From positions 62,001 to 126,000 of the forward strand of contig CAZDET010000004.1 in the NCBI GenBank assembly GCA_964504335.1: 64,000 nt of DNA, in the 5' to 3' direction. Below are positions 7,084-14,551 of this stretch, piece by piece. This DNA is from CAZDET01 sp964504335 (GTDB lineage Bacteria; Bacteroidota; Bacteroidia; Chitinophagales; Saprospiraceae). Every line of letters starts with the position of its first letter. Position 1 is the stretch's first letter. The notes beneath the pieces are model-generated. The model was not told the DNA's origin, searched no databases, and saw only the letters and a list, made by a program, of their open reading frames with translations. The translations under genes and the position numbers were made by a program.

Positions 7084-8871
7084 TCAATCCAACTTGAGGA
7101 CCTCGAGGAAGGCTTTTTGCGGCACTTCCACTTTGCCAAACTGGCGCATTTTCTTCTTGCCTTCCTTTTGCTTTTCGAGCAGCTTGCGCTTTCGGGTGAT
7201 GTCGCCGCCGTAGCACTTGGCGGTTACGTCTTTGCGCATAGCGGAGATGGTTTCGCGGGCGATGATCTTGGCACCCACGGCGGCCTGGATGGCGATCACG
7301 AATTGCTGGCGAGGCAGCAGCTCCTTGAGGCGCTTGCAGATCTGGCGGCCGAAGCTTTCGGCTTTGGTGCGGTGCACGAGGGCCGAGAGGGCATCCACGT
7401 TTTCGCCGTTGAGCTTGATGTCGAGCTTCACGAGGTCGGTTTCGCGGTACTCGAGGGGTTGGTAGTCGAAGCTGGCGTAGCCACGGCTGACGCTCTTGAG
7501 GCGGTCGTAAAAATCGAAGACGATTTCGGCCAGGGGCAGTTCGAAGGCGAGCTCGACGCGCTCCTCGCTGAGGTAGTGCTGCTTGGTGAGGATGCCGCGC
7601 TTTTCGATGCAGAGCGTCATGATGGCACCGATGTACTCGGTGTCGGTGATGATCTGCGCCGAGATGATGGGCTCTTCGACGAAGTAGAGCTTCGTGGGGT
7701 CGGGCAGGTCGGAGGGGTTGCGCACCTCCAGCTTTTCGTCTTTATTGGTGTAGGCGAAATAGCTTACGTTGGGGACGGTGGTGATGACGTCCTGGTTGAA
7801 CTCCCGGGCCAGGCGCTCCTGGATGATTTCCAGGTGGAGCATGCCGAGGAAGCCGCAGCGGAAGCCGAAGCCGAGGGCGGCCGAAGTTTCCGGTTCGAAG
7901 ATCAGGCTGGCGTCGTTGAGCTGTAGCTTTTCGAGGCTGTCGCGCAGGTCTTCGAAGTCGTCGGAGTCGAGCGGGAAGATGCCGGCGAAGACCATCGGTT
8001 TGACCTCCTCGAAGCCCTGGATAGCGGGGCCGGGGTGGTCGACCTTAGTGATGGTATCCCCCACTTTGATTTCGGCCGAATCCTTGATGCCGGTAATGAT
8101 GTAGCCGACGTTGCCGGTGCTGAGTTGCTTGGTGGGCGTATTGACGAGTTTGAGAACGCCGATTTCATCGGCCTCGTAGTCGTGGCCGGTATTGACGAAG
8201 CGGATCTTGTCGCCCTTGTTCAGGGTGCCGTTCATGATCCGGATGTTGGCGATGACGCCGCGGAAAGGATTGAAGATGGAGTCAAAAATCAGGGCCTGCA
8301 GCGGCGCGTCGGGGTCGCCCTTGGGGGGCGGGATGCGGTCGACGATGGCGGCCAGAATTTCGGGTACGCCCTGCCCGGTCTTGCCGCTGGCCAGGAGGAT
8401 ATCCTCCGGTTCGCAGCCGATCAGATCGATAATCTGCATGGATACCTTATCGATCATGGCACTGACCATGTCGATTTTATTCAGGATGGGAATGATTTCC
8501 AGATCGTGCTCGAGGGCCAGGAAGAGGTTGGAAATGGTTTGGGCCTGAATGCCTTGCGTGGCATCTACCAGTAGCAGTGCCCCCTCGCAGGCGGCAATGG
8601 AGCGGGACACCTCGTAGGAAAAGTCAACGTGGCCCGGCGTATCGATCAGGTTGAAAATGTAATCGGTTCCGTCTGTGTGCTCGTACACCATCTGAATGGC
8701 ATGGCTCTTGATGGTGATACCACGCTCGCGTTCCAGATCCATATCGTCCAGGAGTTGGTCTTTCCGTTCGCGTTCGGTGACGGTCTTGGTAAAATCCAAC
8801 ATCCGGTCGGAAAGGGTCGACTTCCCGTGGTCGATGTGGGCAATAACACAGAAATTGCGGATATGCTTCAT
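7084..8871 (-). CDS. lepA: Elongation factor 4 (LepA)
   Basis: Ribosome-associated translational GTPase EF4, 595 aa, the normal length. The start MKHIRNFCVIAHIDHGKSTL is canonical and fixes the ATG at 8871. G motifs are intact: AHIDHGKS (G1), RGITIKS (G2), DTPGHVD (G3), NKID (G4). EF-G-like domains III and V and the LepA-specific C-terminal domain follow, with the KMRQFGKVEVPQKAF segment near the end. LepA back-translocates or remodels ribosomes during initiation and elongation. It is a single gene here, convergent with the NB-ARC gene and divergent from the HD-domain gene. A perfect -7 element lies only four bases upstream of the start codon, which suggests a leaderless or nearly leaderless message. 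Confidence 0.98.
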   Translation of the reverse strand: MKHIRNFCVIAHIDHGKSTLSDRMLDFTKTVTERERKDQLLDDMDLERERGITIKSHAIQMVYEHTDGTDYIFNLIDTPGHVDFSYEVSRSIAACEGALLLVDATQGIQAQTISNLFLALEHDLEIIPILNKIDMVSAMIDKVSMQIIDLIGCEPEDILLASGKTGQGVPEILAAIVDRIPPPKGDPDAPLQALIFDSIFNPFRGVIANIRIMNGTLNKGDKIRFVNTGHDYEADEIGVLKLVNTPTKQLSTGNVGYIITGIKDSAEIKVGDTITKVDHPGPAIQGFEEVKPMVFAGIFPLDSDDFEDLRDSLEKLQLNDASLIFEPETSAALGFGFRCGFLGMLHLEIIQERLAREFNQDVITTVPNVSYFAYTNKDEKLEVRNPSDLPDPTKLYFVEEPIISAQIITDTEYIGAIMTLCIEKRGILTKQHYLSEERVELAFELPLAEIVFDFYDRLKSVSRGYASFDYQPLEYRETDLVKLDIKLNGENVDALSALVHRTKAESFGRQICKRLKELLPRQQFVIAIQAAVGAKIIARETISAMRKDVTAKCYGGDITRKRKLLEKQKEGKKKMRQFGKVEVPQKAFLEVLKLD

Positions 8872-8875
8872 TCTA

Positions 8876-8883
8876 CAAAGATA
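8876..8883 (-). promoter_or_regulatory. Candidate lepA -7 element abutting the start codon
   Basis: On the minus strand this reads TATCTTTG, an exact TAnnTTTG match. The last base is 4 nt upstream of the lepA ATG, so transcription would start at or within a few bases of the A of ATG. No TTG was seen at the expected -33 position, which lowers confidence. Confidence 0.4.
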
Positions 8884-9099
8884 GCGGTTTGACAGGTGTG
8901 TTTGGCTGTTTCCGGTTTATTGTTTGTGGTTTATTGACATTCTGCAAACGTCAACAACAACCAATAAACATTGATCTAAAACGACATTGAGAATCACCTT
9001 ATAGAACACCCGTTGGGTCTAACAGTTTTAAGGAAAGCCGGCTCGCTGCGCATTGTCCTGCTTGTTATTGACGGGATATTTTGCATCTTTATTAGCGAC

Positions 9100-9684
9100 A
9101 TGAATTACCACGCTTCGAAAGCCTATATCCTGGATCGGCTCGCCACCGACCTCGACCCGCGGTTGACCTACCACGGGCTGCACCACACGCTGGACGTGCT
9201 GGTGGTAACGGATGAGCTGTGCCGCTTCGAAGCAGTTCCCGCCTACGAATCGTTGCTGTTGCGCACGGCAGCCCTTTTCCACGACAGCGGCTTTCTGATT
9301 CACAACCGCGAACACGAGCGGTTGAGTTGCGAATTGGTGGAGCAGCAACTACCCCGCTTTGGCTACACACCCGGAGAAATCGAATGCATCTGCGGCATGA
9401 TTATGGCCACGCAAATCCCGCAGCAGCCCCGCACTAAGCTGGAGGAAATCCTCTGCGATGCCGATCTGGACTACCTGGGGCGGGAAGATTTCTATCCCAT
9501 CGGAGAAACGCTGTACGAAGAGTTGCTCGCCTACGGCGTCCTGAAGAATCGCGAAGATTGGAATCGGCTCCAAGTCCGGTTTCTAAAGGGGCACTACTAC
9601 TTCACGGCCACAAATCTGACTCGGCGAGAGCCGGTAAAGCAGGGGTACTTGGAGGAGTTGGAGGAGTTGGTGGCTACTTATTAG
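9100..9684 (+). CDS. HD-domain phosphohydrolase-like protein
   Basis: Metal-dependent HD-superfamily protein of 194 aa. The H...HD...D ligand set is visible: HGLHHT (His28/His29), HD at 61-62 in ALFHDSGF, and an Asp pair in ILCDADLDYLG (about 120-124). The fold and length match stand-alone HD proteins related to nucleotide or (p)ppGpp phosphohydrolases, but no additional domain points to a substrate. I chose the ATG at 9100 rather than the longer frame from 9013, because the first 29 residues of the latter are hydrophobic and unlike the family. A near-consensus promoter (TTG, 21 bp, TATTTTG) lies within that upstream stretch, which agrees with the shorter start. It stands alone. Confidence 0.85.
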   Translation: MNYHASKAYILDRLATDLDPRLTYHGLHHTLDVLVVTDELCRFEAVPAYESLLLRTAALFHDSGFLIHNREHERLSCELVEQQLPRFGYTPGEIECICGMIMATQIPQQPRTKLEEILCDADLDYLGREDFYPIGETLYEELLAYGVLKNREDWNRLQVRFLKGHYYFTATNLTRREPVKQGYLEELEELVATY

Positions 9685-10031
9685 ACTTTTCGATATTTAG
9701 ACCTTCAGGGAAATGGGCATAATTTGATCTGACAGTCTAGAAAAATTCAGGGCGGAGAAGCAGCGAATGGCGAAGCCGGGGCGTTTGCATGACAGTTTGA
9801 TGATATAGGCGTTGATTGCAGCAGCCCCCACTTTATGTTCACTAGTTTATCTCGATATCTTAAAGCTGGGGCTGCTTTTTCTATTTTTTATACACTTGCG
9901 CCCATTCAAGCGATCTCACCAATTATCCCCCAGTTTCTATAAAATTTCTCTTTTTCTCAGTGGCCGTGTATCTACGTACCAATCACCCCCTCAATAAAGA
10001 AAAGAAGTGGTGATTGATTAAAAAAAGTAGC
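9685..10031. other. Gene-poor stretch with two inverted repeats
   Basis: No protein gene can be supported here. It holds a terminator-like inverted repeat at 9820-9876 and a second inverted repeat, AATCACC (9981-9987) with GGTGATT (10009-10015), next to the T-rich 3' flank of the tRNA-like RNA. Confidence 0.7.
9820..9890 (+). terminator. Candidate terminator with long loop
   Basis: AGCAGCCCCCA (9820-9830) pairs with CTGGGGCTGCT (9866-9876) with one bulged or mismatched C, enclosing a loop of about 35 nt, and is followed directly by a T-rich tract (9876-9890). It lies 135 bp after the HD-domain stop. The long loop is unusual for an intrinsic terminator; it might be the 3' end of a small RNA. 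Confidence 0.45.
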
Positions 10032-10177
10032 TGTGAGGGAAGGATTCGAACCTTCACGGGGCAGTTAGAGACAAACTGGGGCGAAGCAGTCCATTCGCTT
10101 CGACTTAGCTAGTCTTTTATCCTGGAGCCCCCACCCCCGAGACCAGAGGGCATGGCTGCCAATTTCATCACCTCACA
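10032..10177 (-). ncRNA. tRNA-like structured RNA with a 78-nt variable region
   Basis: Read on the minus strand, the ends form a perfect 7-bp acceptor stem (TGTGAGG with CCTCACA) and a perfect T arm (GAAGG, loop TTCGAAT, CCTTC). A class-II, leucine-type D arm (ATG/CAT around AAATTGGCAGC) and a 5-bp anticodon-like stem (CCCTC/GGGGG, loop TGGTCTC) follow the 5' strand. The loop lacks the invariant U33 and a purine at 37, so it should not decode normally. Between anticodon stem and T arm are about 78 nt instead of the usual 15-20. They fold as a closing GGGG/CCCC stem with hairpins CGAAGC/GCTTCG and CAGTT/AACTG. No CCA is encoded; the discriminator is G, and a T6 run follows within 4 nt. It is too short for tmRNA and has no recognisable tag frame. 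A degenerate leucine-type tRNA or a tRNA with an inserted element are the alternatives. Confidence 0.6.
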
Positions 10178-10192
10178 TTTTTTGAATGAAGA

Positions 10193-10216
10193 TCAATAAA
10201 ACCGTTGTTTTATTGA
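10193..10216 (-). repeat. Inverted repeat just upstream of the tRNA-like RNA
   Basis: TCAATAAAAC (10193-10202) and GTTTTATTGA (10207-10216) are exact complements around a 4-nt loop. It lies in the predicted leader between the promoter and the 5' end of the tRNA-like element and would form a stable AT-rich hairpin in the transcript. Confidence 0.6.
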
Positions 10217-10247
10217 GCGTTTCATAATCATTTGCTGATTACGTTGG

Positions 10248-10279
10248 TAAAGATACAATCAAGGATGATTGGGTTGCAA
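10248..10279 (-). promoter_or_regulatory. Candidate promoter for the tRNA-like RNA
   Basis: On the minus strand TTG (10277-10279) is followed after 21 bp by TATCTTTA (10248-10255), one mismatch from TAnnTTTG. Transcription would begin near 10241 and read through a 10-bp hairpin into the tRNA-like element about 65 nt downstream. Confidence 0.5.
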
Positions 10280-10667
10280 ATTTTTTAATGAAAAAAATAA
10301 AATGTTATTGTTCGTCTAGAATACGGGCGTATTTTTTTCAATCCTTCAATGAAAATGGCCGATCCGGCCGGGGTTTTTAAAATTTCATAACCGATTAATC
10401 TACTAATCTTTCAAAACGGTCTATTGGCGGCTGGCTGAATATTCTGCTCGGAGCAGCACAATTATTGTTCGGCGCTATCGGTAGCCCGCGCCGGCGTGAT
10501 CGTTTATGTGGAGCCGCAAGTGCGCATCGATTTGTGTCGGACTTGTCAGACATTCAAATTCCACCGGGGGGTATGCTGGCTGGAAATCGAGCAGAGGACT
10601 CGGAGCCCGGTGTCGGACGACGGCCTTCACGGTGCAGCAGTATCAGTAAAGTGGTAGCTAAACGGGA

Positions 10668-11657
10668 CTACTCAGGGACATCGAAAAAACCGATGGCATT
10701 TCTGGCGAAGTGCTTCCGTTCGGCATCACCGGAATGAAATTGCCGGCCACGCTGTGGCTGAAAATCTTCCGAATACTTGTTTACTAACAGTAAACCGCCG
10801 TAGCATTTAACCAGAAATTTGCCGTTGCCGAACACGGCTGCGATGGTACCCGCGGGAAGCTGGTCGTAGCCAAAGTCATTGAGGTCGAATACCTGCGCAT
10901 CCCAAATGATCACGCGCTGGTGATCCACGAACGTAAAGGCGCCGTTGAACGGTGCCGTCACGGCCCGGATGAAGCGATCAATAGCGTAGACTTCGGTCGA
11001 CCAGTCGATCAGGCTATCTGCCGGCGTACGCTTGGGATAGTAGGTCGGTTCGATGGACGTGTCCTGTGGATGAGCCGTAAAATTGTCGCTCACCAGGTTT
11101 TCGACGTTGCGCTCGATCAAATATTTCATGGCCGAGGTATTTTTGAAGTGCATCGTCTCGGCCGTGTCGCGCGCGGTGATTTGAAATTTAAAGGTGTCGA
11201 CAATATCTCCGGAATCGACACCGGGATCGTAGCGGAAAAGATTGGTATAGAAAGACTGCCGCCCCTCGATGAGTGACCAGTTCATGGGCGACCGGCCACG
11301 CCCGAGAGGAAGGTTCATCGAACTGCCGTGCATCCCGAAGGCTCCGATGCGCATGCCTGCCAGAATCTCGCCGGGAATCAATCGCTGCCAGCCCACTACG
11401 AAGGCAATATCCAGCTTCAGATTGTTGATGTATTCCTGGTCGGCCTCCTTTTTAAGAGAATAGCTCAACGACTGGTAGACCTGAATGCCCTTACTCTCCG
11501 CGTATTCTTTGAGGTCGTAATAATCGGCGACCTGAAATTTTTCTCCCTTTGCCGGATTAATGGTGATAAGGTGCCGGACGGGGTGGGGGAGCTGTAGGTG
11601 TTGAAGCAAGAACAGGGTTGTTGCCTTGCAGCCGAATACGGCGATATTATCATGCAT
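10668..11657 (-). CDS. Sugar N-formyltransferase-like protein (Fmt family)
   Basis: Formyltransferase of 329 aa that should move a formyl group from N10-formyl-tetrahydrofolate to an amine. The N-terminal Rossmann part (1-200) carries GMHGSSMNLPLGRGRSPMNW, equivalent to the HxSxLPxxRGxxP active-site loop, and GVDSGDIVDT with the catalytic Asp. A C-terminal OB-like Formyl_trans_C domain follows, recognisable from RAVTAPFNGAFTFV and VIIWDAQV. It is unlikely to be the housekeeping Met-tRNA enzyme: the catalytic loop is divergent and it is the last gene of a polysaccharide cluster. The probable substrate is a nucleotide-linked amino sugar made by the aminotransferase gene at 23-24 kb. It overlaps the preceding deacetylase-like gene by 8 bp. 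Confidence 0.82.
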   Translation of the reverse strand: MHDNIAVFGCKATTLFLLQHLQLPHPVRHLITINPAKGEKFQVADYYDLKEYAESKGIQVYQSLSYSLKKEADQEYINNLKLDIAFVVGWQRLIPGEILAGMRIGAFGMHGSSMNLPLGRGRSPMNWSLIEGRQSFYTNLFRYDPGVDSGDIVDTFKFQITARDTAETMHFKNTSAMKYLIERNVENLVSDNFTAHPQDTSIEPTYYPKRTPADSLIDWSTEVYAIDRFIRAVTAPFNGAFTFVDHQRVIIWDAQVFDLNDFGYDQLPAGTIAAVFGNGKFLVKCYGGLLLVNKYSEDFQPQRGRQFHSGDAERKHFARNAIGFFDVPE

Positions 11658-12366
11658 GCTCGTACAATTGTCGGAAGGGAATGCAATTTTCTCCGAAAGC
11701 TTGACGGAGTCCCTCTACCCGAACGTCAAAATAGTGTTTGAGCTTATCCAGATTGGATGCTTCGTCGATCATCCACCAGATGGGGTGCACCAGAATGTGC
11801 AGGGTCTTTTTTGCCGCAAACTCCTCTGAATCAAACGGGTGTCCGTAGCGCCACAGCCCTCTGGAATCGGCGAAGTACTTGATATTCTTGAAGTACTTTT
11901 TCTGATAGGTATGCTCGATGCCCTCGATGGTCTCGTCGAAGTCCAGGAAGAAGGGATTCGGGCGGTGCAGGCTAATGGTCTCGACCTTTGTGTGGAAGAG
12001 GTGCTCAAACAACCCTACTTCCTCGATTAAGCCGGCCCGAAAATCGGAGTCGCTGTACAGCATGGGGTCGAAGTGAATACTGACGCGGTGGCCCATTTCC
12101 TGAATGGCCTTGACATTCTCCAGGTTTTCGGGAGCCAGGAGGTTGTAAAAGTGGCTGCGCATGAGGAAGAAATAGGTAGCTTGGATACCCAATTCTTGCT
12201 CGGTTTCAGCAGCCTGGCGGGCAAAGCCCGTGTCGAAGTCAATGTCGTGCCGCATAATAACCTCTCCGGTTGGTGCGGACTGCTCCGGGAAGGACACGAA
12301 TTGGTAGTCGGCTTCCATTAATTGACACAGGAAGTCCCGGTAGGAACCTAGATCATTTATTTTCAT
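11650..12366 (-). CDS. Polysaccharide deacetylase-like protein (first)
   Basis: A 238-aa protein with the NodB-type deacetylase fold. The metal motif appears as MRHDIDFD (about residues 38-45) and a later SIHFDP (about 96-101) as the expected HxxxH-like or substitute ligand region; ISLHRPNPFF near 132-141 would be the third motif. It has no signal peptide, so it acts in the cytoplasm, as do other deacetylase-like proteins that sit inside polysaccharide clusters and probably act on small sugars or nucleotide sugars. It overlaps the formyltransferase gene by 8 bp, so the two are likely translated together, which hints that deacetylation may free the amine that is then formylated. That link is an inference from context. 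Confidence 0.75.
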   Translation of the reverse strand: MKINDLGSYRDFLCQLMEADYQFVSFPEQSAPTGEVIMRHDIDFDTGFARQAAETEQELGIQATYFFLMRSHFYNLLAPENLENVKAIQEMGHRVSIHFDPMLYSDSDFRAGLIEEVGLFEHLFHTKVETISLHRPNPFFLDFDETIEGIEHTYQKKYFKNIKYFADSRGLWRYGHPFDSEEFAAKKTLHILVHPIWWMIDEASNLDKLKHYFDVRVEGLRQAFGENCIPFRQLYEHA

Positions 12367-12407
12367 GGTAGGTGGGGCGTGAAATTAACAGGCTAACGGT
12401 GGCGAAA

Positions 12408-13505
12408 TCAATGAGAGCGAATGCGCTTGATGAGGATACTGTGGAAAATCTTCCAGCAATAGCGCACGTCGGTAATCCATCCGTGCTTTTCGTATTCCTC
12501 CAGGTAGGCGCGTTCCACGGCTACAACATCATCCAGCGTTTTCGGGACGGTGATGTAAACCGGCGGTACCAATCCGGGGCGAAACTGCTTGCGGAACTCC
12601 TGGAATTCCTCCGGATAGAGACCGAAGTAGTGCCGGCTGATAGGGCGAACGCCAATCAGTTTCATATCGCCGCGCAGCAGGTTGATCAGCATGGGGATCT
12701 CGTCGAACCAGTATTTGCGGAAGAATTTCCCGGCGGCAGTGACGCGCGGGTCGTCCTTGAGCTTTCCGCCTTCCTGCAGGCCGTTGCGCTCGTAGATGTA
12801 CTCCTGTAAATACTCGGAGTAGGGGTACATAGTACGCAACTTATATACCTTGATGAGTTTACCCCGGTGGCCTACCCGGCGCAGGTTGATCAGTGGGCCG
12901 TAGGTGGCTTCCGTATTGAAATCGGGCTCCCCGATCTTGGTGGCAATGAAATAGGTCAGACCGTCCAGCTCGATGGAATCGCAGAGCTTGAAGCCACAGG
13001 AATACAGGCGGCCGAACGTTTCGAATTCCGACAGCGCCCGGTTTTTTCCTTTGGTTACGGCGAAGTACATCTTGCGCACCCGGGGCAACTTAGGCAGCAC
13101 GCGATGAATGCTGTAATCGGCAAAGTAGATACCCTTACCGAGGAAAGACGGGAACCGCTTCTGGATGCGAGCCTTCCGGACGCTCGAGGTCTCTACCGAT
13201 CCGACGAAGTACCCACCGAGTGCCAGCCGCTCGTTGACCGACTCGAAAAACTTATTAATATACCGGGCATCGTTGATCTTCCCGGTGCTGATAATCACCT
13301 GGTGCGCCTCCTCTGTAGATTCCAGATCTTCCAATGGAAGTTCCGTATCAATGTCGTTCGGTTGACTGAGGAGGACCGGAGCGGTGTTGTCTTGCCAATC
13401 GACCCATTCGGACAGCATCATTTTCACTTTCTTCGGAAGCGCATGCTCCAATACGGATATACGCTCGAAGATCTGGGTCTGGGTCTGTGTTTGTTTTAGT
13501 ACCAT
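12408..13505 (-). CDS. Sugar-phosphate transferase with fused N-terminal domain, no membrane anchor
   Basis: The C-terminal part (about 205-365) is a bacterial sugar-phosphate transferase (WbaP/PglC-type): LRRVGHRGKLIKVYKLRTMYP near 208-228, the catalytic Asp268-Glu269 pair in WFDEIPMLINLLRGDMKLIGVRP (267-288), and the FRPGLVPP motif near 308-315. Such enzymes usually link a sugar phosphate to undecaprenyl phosphate. Two things are odd. The reentrant membrane helix that normally precedes the catalytic domain is absent. In its place is a 200-residue N-terminal region with a segment resembling the end of a class I methyltransferase fold (ERLALGGYFVGSVET, 92-106). I chose the ATG at 13505, which is preceded by unrelated sequence in the longer frame. 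It probably starts the repeat unit, or acts as an accessory transferase. Confidence 0.8.
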   Translation of the reverse strand: MVLKQTQTQTQIFERISVLEHALPKKVKMMLSEWVDWQDNTAPVLLSQPNDIDTELPLEDLESTEEAHQVIISTGKINDARYINKFFESVNERLALGGYFVGSVETSSVRKARIQKRFPSFLGKGIYFADYSIHRVLPKLPRVRKMYFAVTKGKNRALSEFETFGRLYSCGFKLCDSIELDGLTYFIATKIGEPDFNTEATYGPLINLRRVGHRGKLIKVYKLRTMYPYSEYLQEYIYERNGLQEGGKLKDDPRVTAAGKFFRKYWFDEIPMLINLLRGDMKLIGVRPISRHYFGLYPEEFQEFRKQFRPGLVPPVYITVPKTLDDVVAVERAYLEEYEKHGWITDVRYCWKIFHSILIKRIRSH

Positions 13506-13787
13506 GGGGTGATAATTTGTCACTACACAATTACACGTTCCGAGTTTTAGGAACAATGAAATACACATGTAATAATCATCTATCCATAGAGGGGAGTGGA
13601 TAGTTGATTTAATTCTTCCGAATTCGCGCTCGTGTCCTAAGAATCGGCTTGGGAAGTAAGTAGCTAGGGGGGGATGTTCTGTGGCTTGGGGTAGATGCTC
13701 AGTGCCAAACCATAGTTTACACCTGCAAGTTCATCAAATTTTTGCGTTATGCAAGAAACTATATGTAAATTCTTACCACATGAGAAC
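13506..13787. other. 282-bp gap inside the polysaccharide block
   Basis: The only gap longer than about 120 bp between genes of the block. It contains a short inverted repeat, TATCCA (13581-13586) with TGGATA (13597-13602), and no clear promoter in either direction. It may separate the last three genes into their own transcription unit. Confidence 0.4.
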
Positions 13788-14546
13788 TTACCTAAACTTA
13801 ATAAGCAAAAACTTGACAGTATTTTTCAGTGCCTGAGTGTATTTTTCGCGCCTCCACAGAGACGGGTCATCTGTCCAGCGTTGAGGATGAAAATTCATCA
13901 TCACTCGGTTGGGAAAACGGCCTTCCTGGATGCATTGGATGATTTCGTGGGTCGTGTGGAACTGAAGGTTGAAAAAATTTTCCACTTTATCACGCACACT
14001 TACCTTGTGGCCGTCCCAGCGTCTTCCTGTGTCTGTAAGGTAAAATACATTTTTAAAATCAATATCGAAATAGGGCTCGCCAATAATACCATATTTGCGG
14101 TAGTCGTAATGCTGCCAGACATCTTTGTTGTCATAGCGAGAACGGGGACTCCCGTGCATGCAAATGGTATCTACGGTGGCTACACTACGCAACTGGCTGA
14201 GGTGTTTTTCAAAGTAATTGATAGCCTCGTTCGGATCGCCGTTGGCGAAATCCATGTCTTCGTAGTGGTAGCCGATTTCGTGCCCTAATTCCTCGATTTC
14301 CCGAATAACCTGCTCGTCGTAGCTTTCCGGCACCATGCGGAAGTAGTAGGTTCCGACGATGTTGCGTGCATGCTGGATGCGCGCAAAGGCTAGCGAGTGC
14401 AGTTTTCGGTCGTCGACATCGTGTCGCAGCAGCACGACCCGCTCGGCGGGCGCTTCGAGAAATTCCCGAAACGTCTGGAAGGTATATCCCTGATCCTGCA
14501 GCGCTGCGAGCAACTGCTGATAAATGGCTACTGTAAAATCTTTCAC
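13788..14546 (-). CDS. Polysaccharide deacetylase-like protein (second)
   Basis: A 252-aa protein distantly similar to the first deacetylase-like product and to NodB-fold proteins in capsule clusters. Motif 1 is LLRHDVDDR (about 39-47), motif 2 is the EIGYHYEDMDF segment (about 90-100), and CMHGSPRSRYDN (about 128-139) matches the RxxxH-like motif region. MNFHPQRWTDD near the C-terminus gives a further His. No signal peptide is present, so the site of action is the cytoplasm. The start is a GTG at 14546, five bases after the preceding DUF354 gene stop. Role in removing an acetyl or acyl group from a sugar intermediate is inferred. Confidence 0.75.
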   Translation of the reverse strand: MKDFTVAIYQQLLAALQDQGYTFQTFREFLEAPAERVVLLRHDVDDRKLHSLAFARIQHARNIVGTYYFRMVPESYDEQVIREIEELGHEIGYHYEDMDFANGDPNEAINYFEKHLSQLRSVATVDTICMHGSPRSRYDNKDVWQHYDYRKYGIIGEPYFDIDFKNVFYLTDTGRRWDGHKVSVRDKVENFFNLQFHTTHEIIQCIQEGRFPNRVMMNFHPQRWTDDPSLWRREKYTQALKNTVKFLLIKFR

Positions 14547-14551
14547 GCGAA

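Larger units (their letters stand above)
10178..10667. other. Intergenic stretch upstream of the tRNA-like RNA
   Basis: Apart from the promoter and hairpin noted separately, I see no supported gene. On the plus strand a GGCCG/CGGCC hairpin (10357-10369) is followed by GGGGTTTTT and might terminate transcription. A plus-strand open stretch of about 60 codons around 10450-10650 contains a CRTC motif but has no ATG and no family resemblance; it may be a gene remnant. Confidence 0.5.

Noticed and set aside
7117..7926. 269-aa plus-strand frame across lepA
   Set aside because: Acidic low-complexity translation opposite a highly conserved gene.
10080..10110. H-type pseudoknot AGTC/GACT interleaved with GAAGC/GCTTC in the tRNA-like RNA
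   Set aside because: The helices would be joined with zero-length crossing loops, which is sterically implausible; the two pairings are more likely alternatives.
10032..10177. tmRNA as the identity of the tRNA-like RNA
   Set aside because: At 146 nt it is less than half of tmRNA length, has no resume codon or tag frame ending in a stop, and lacks the typical GGGG 5' end.
10465..10737. 90-aa plus-strand ORF in the intergenic region, and a CRTC-containing frame there
   Set aside because: No family resemblance, no plausible start for the second one, and the first overlaps the end of the formyltransferase gene on the other strand.
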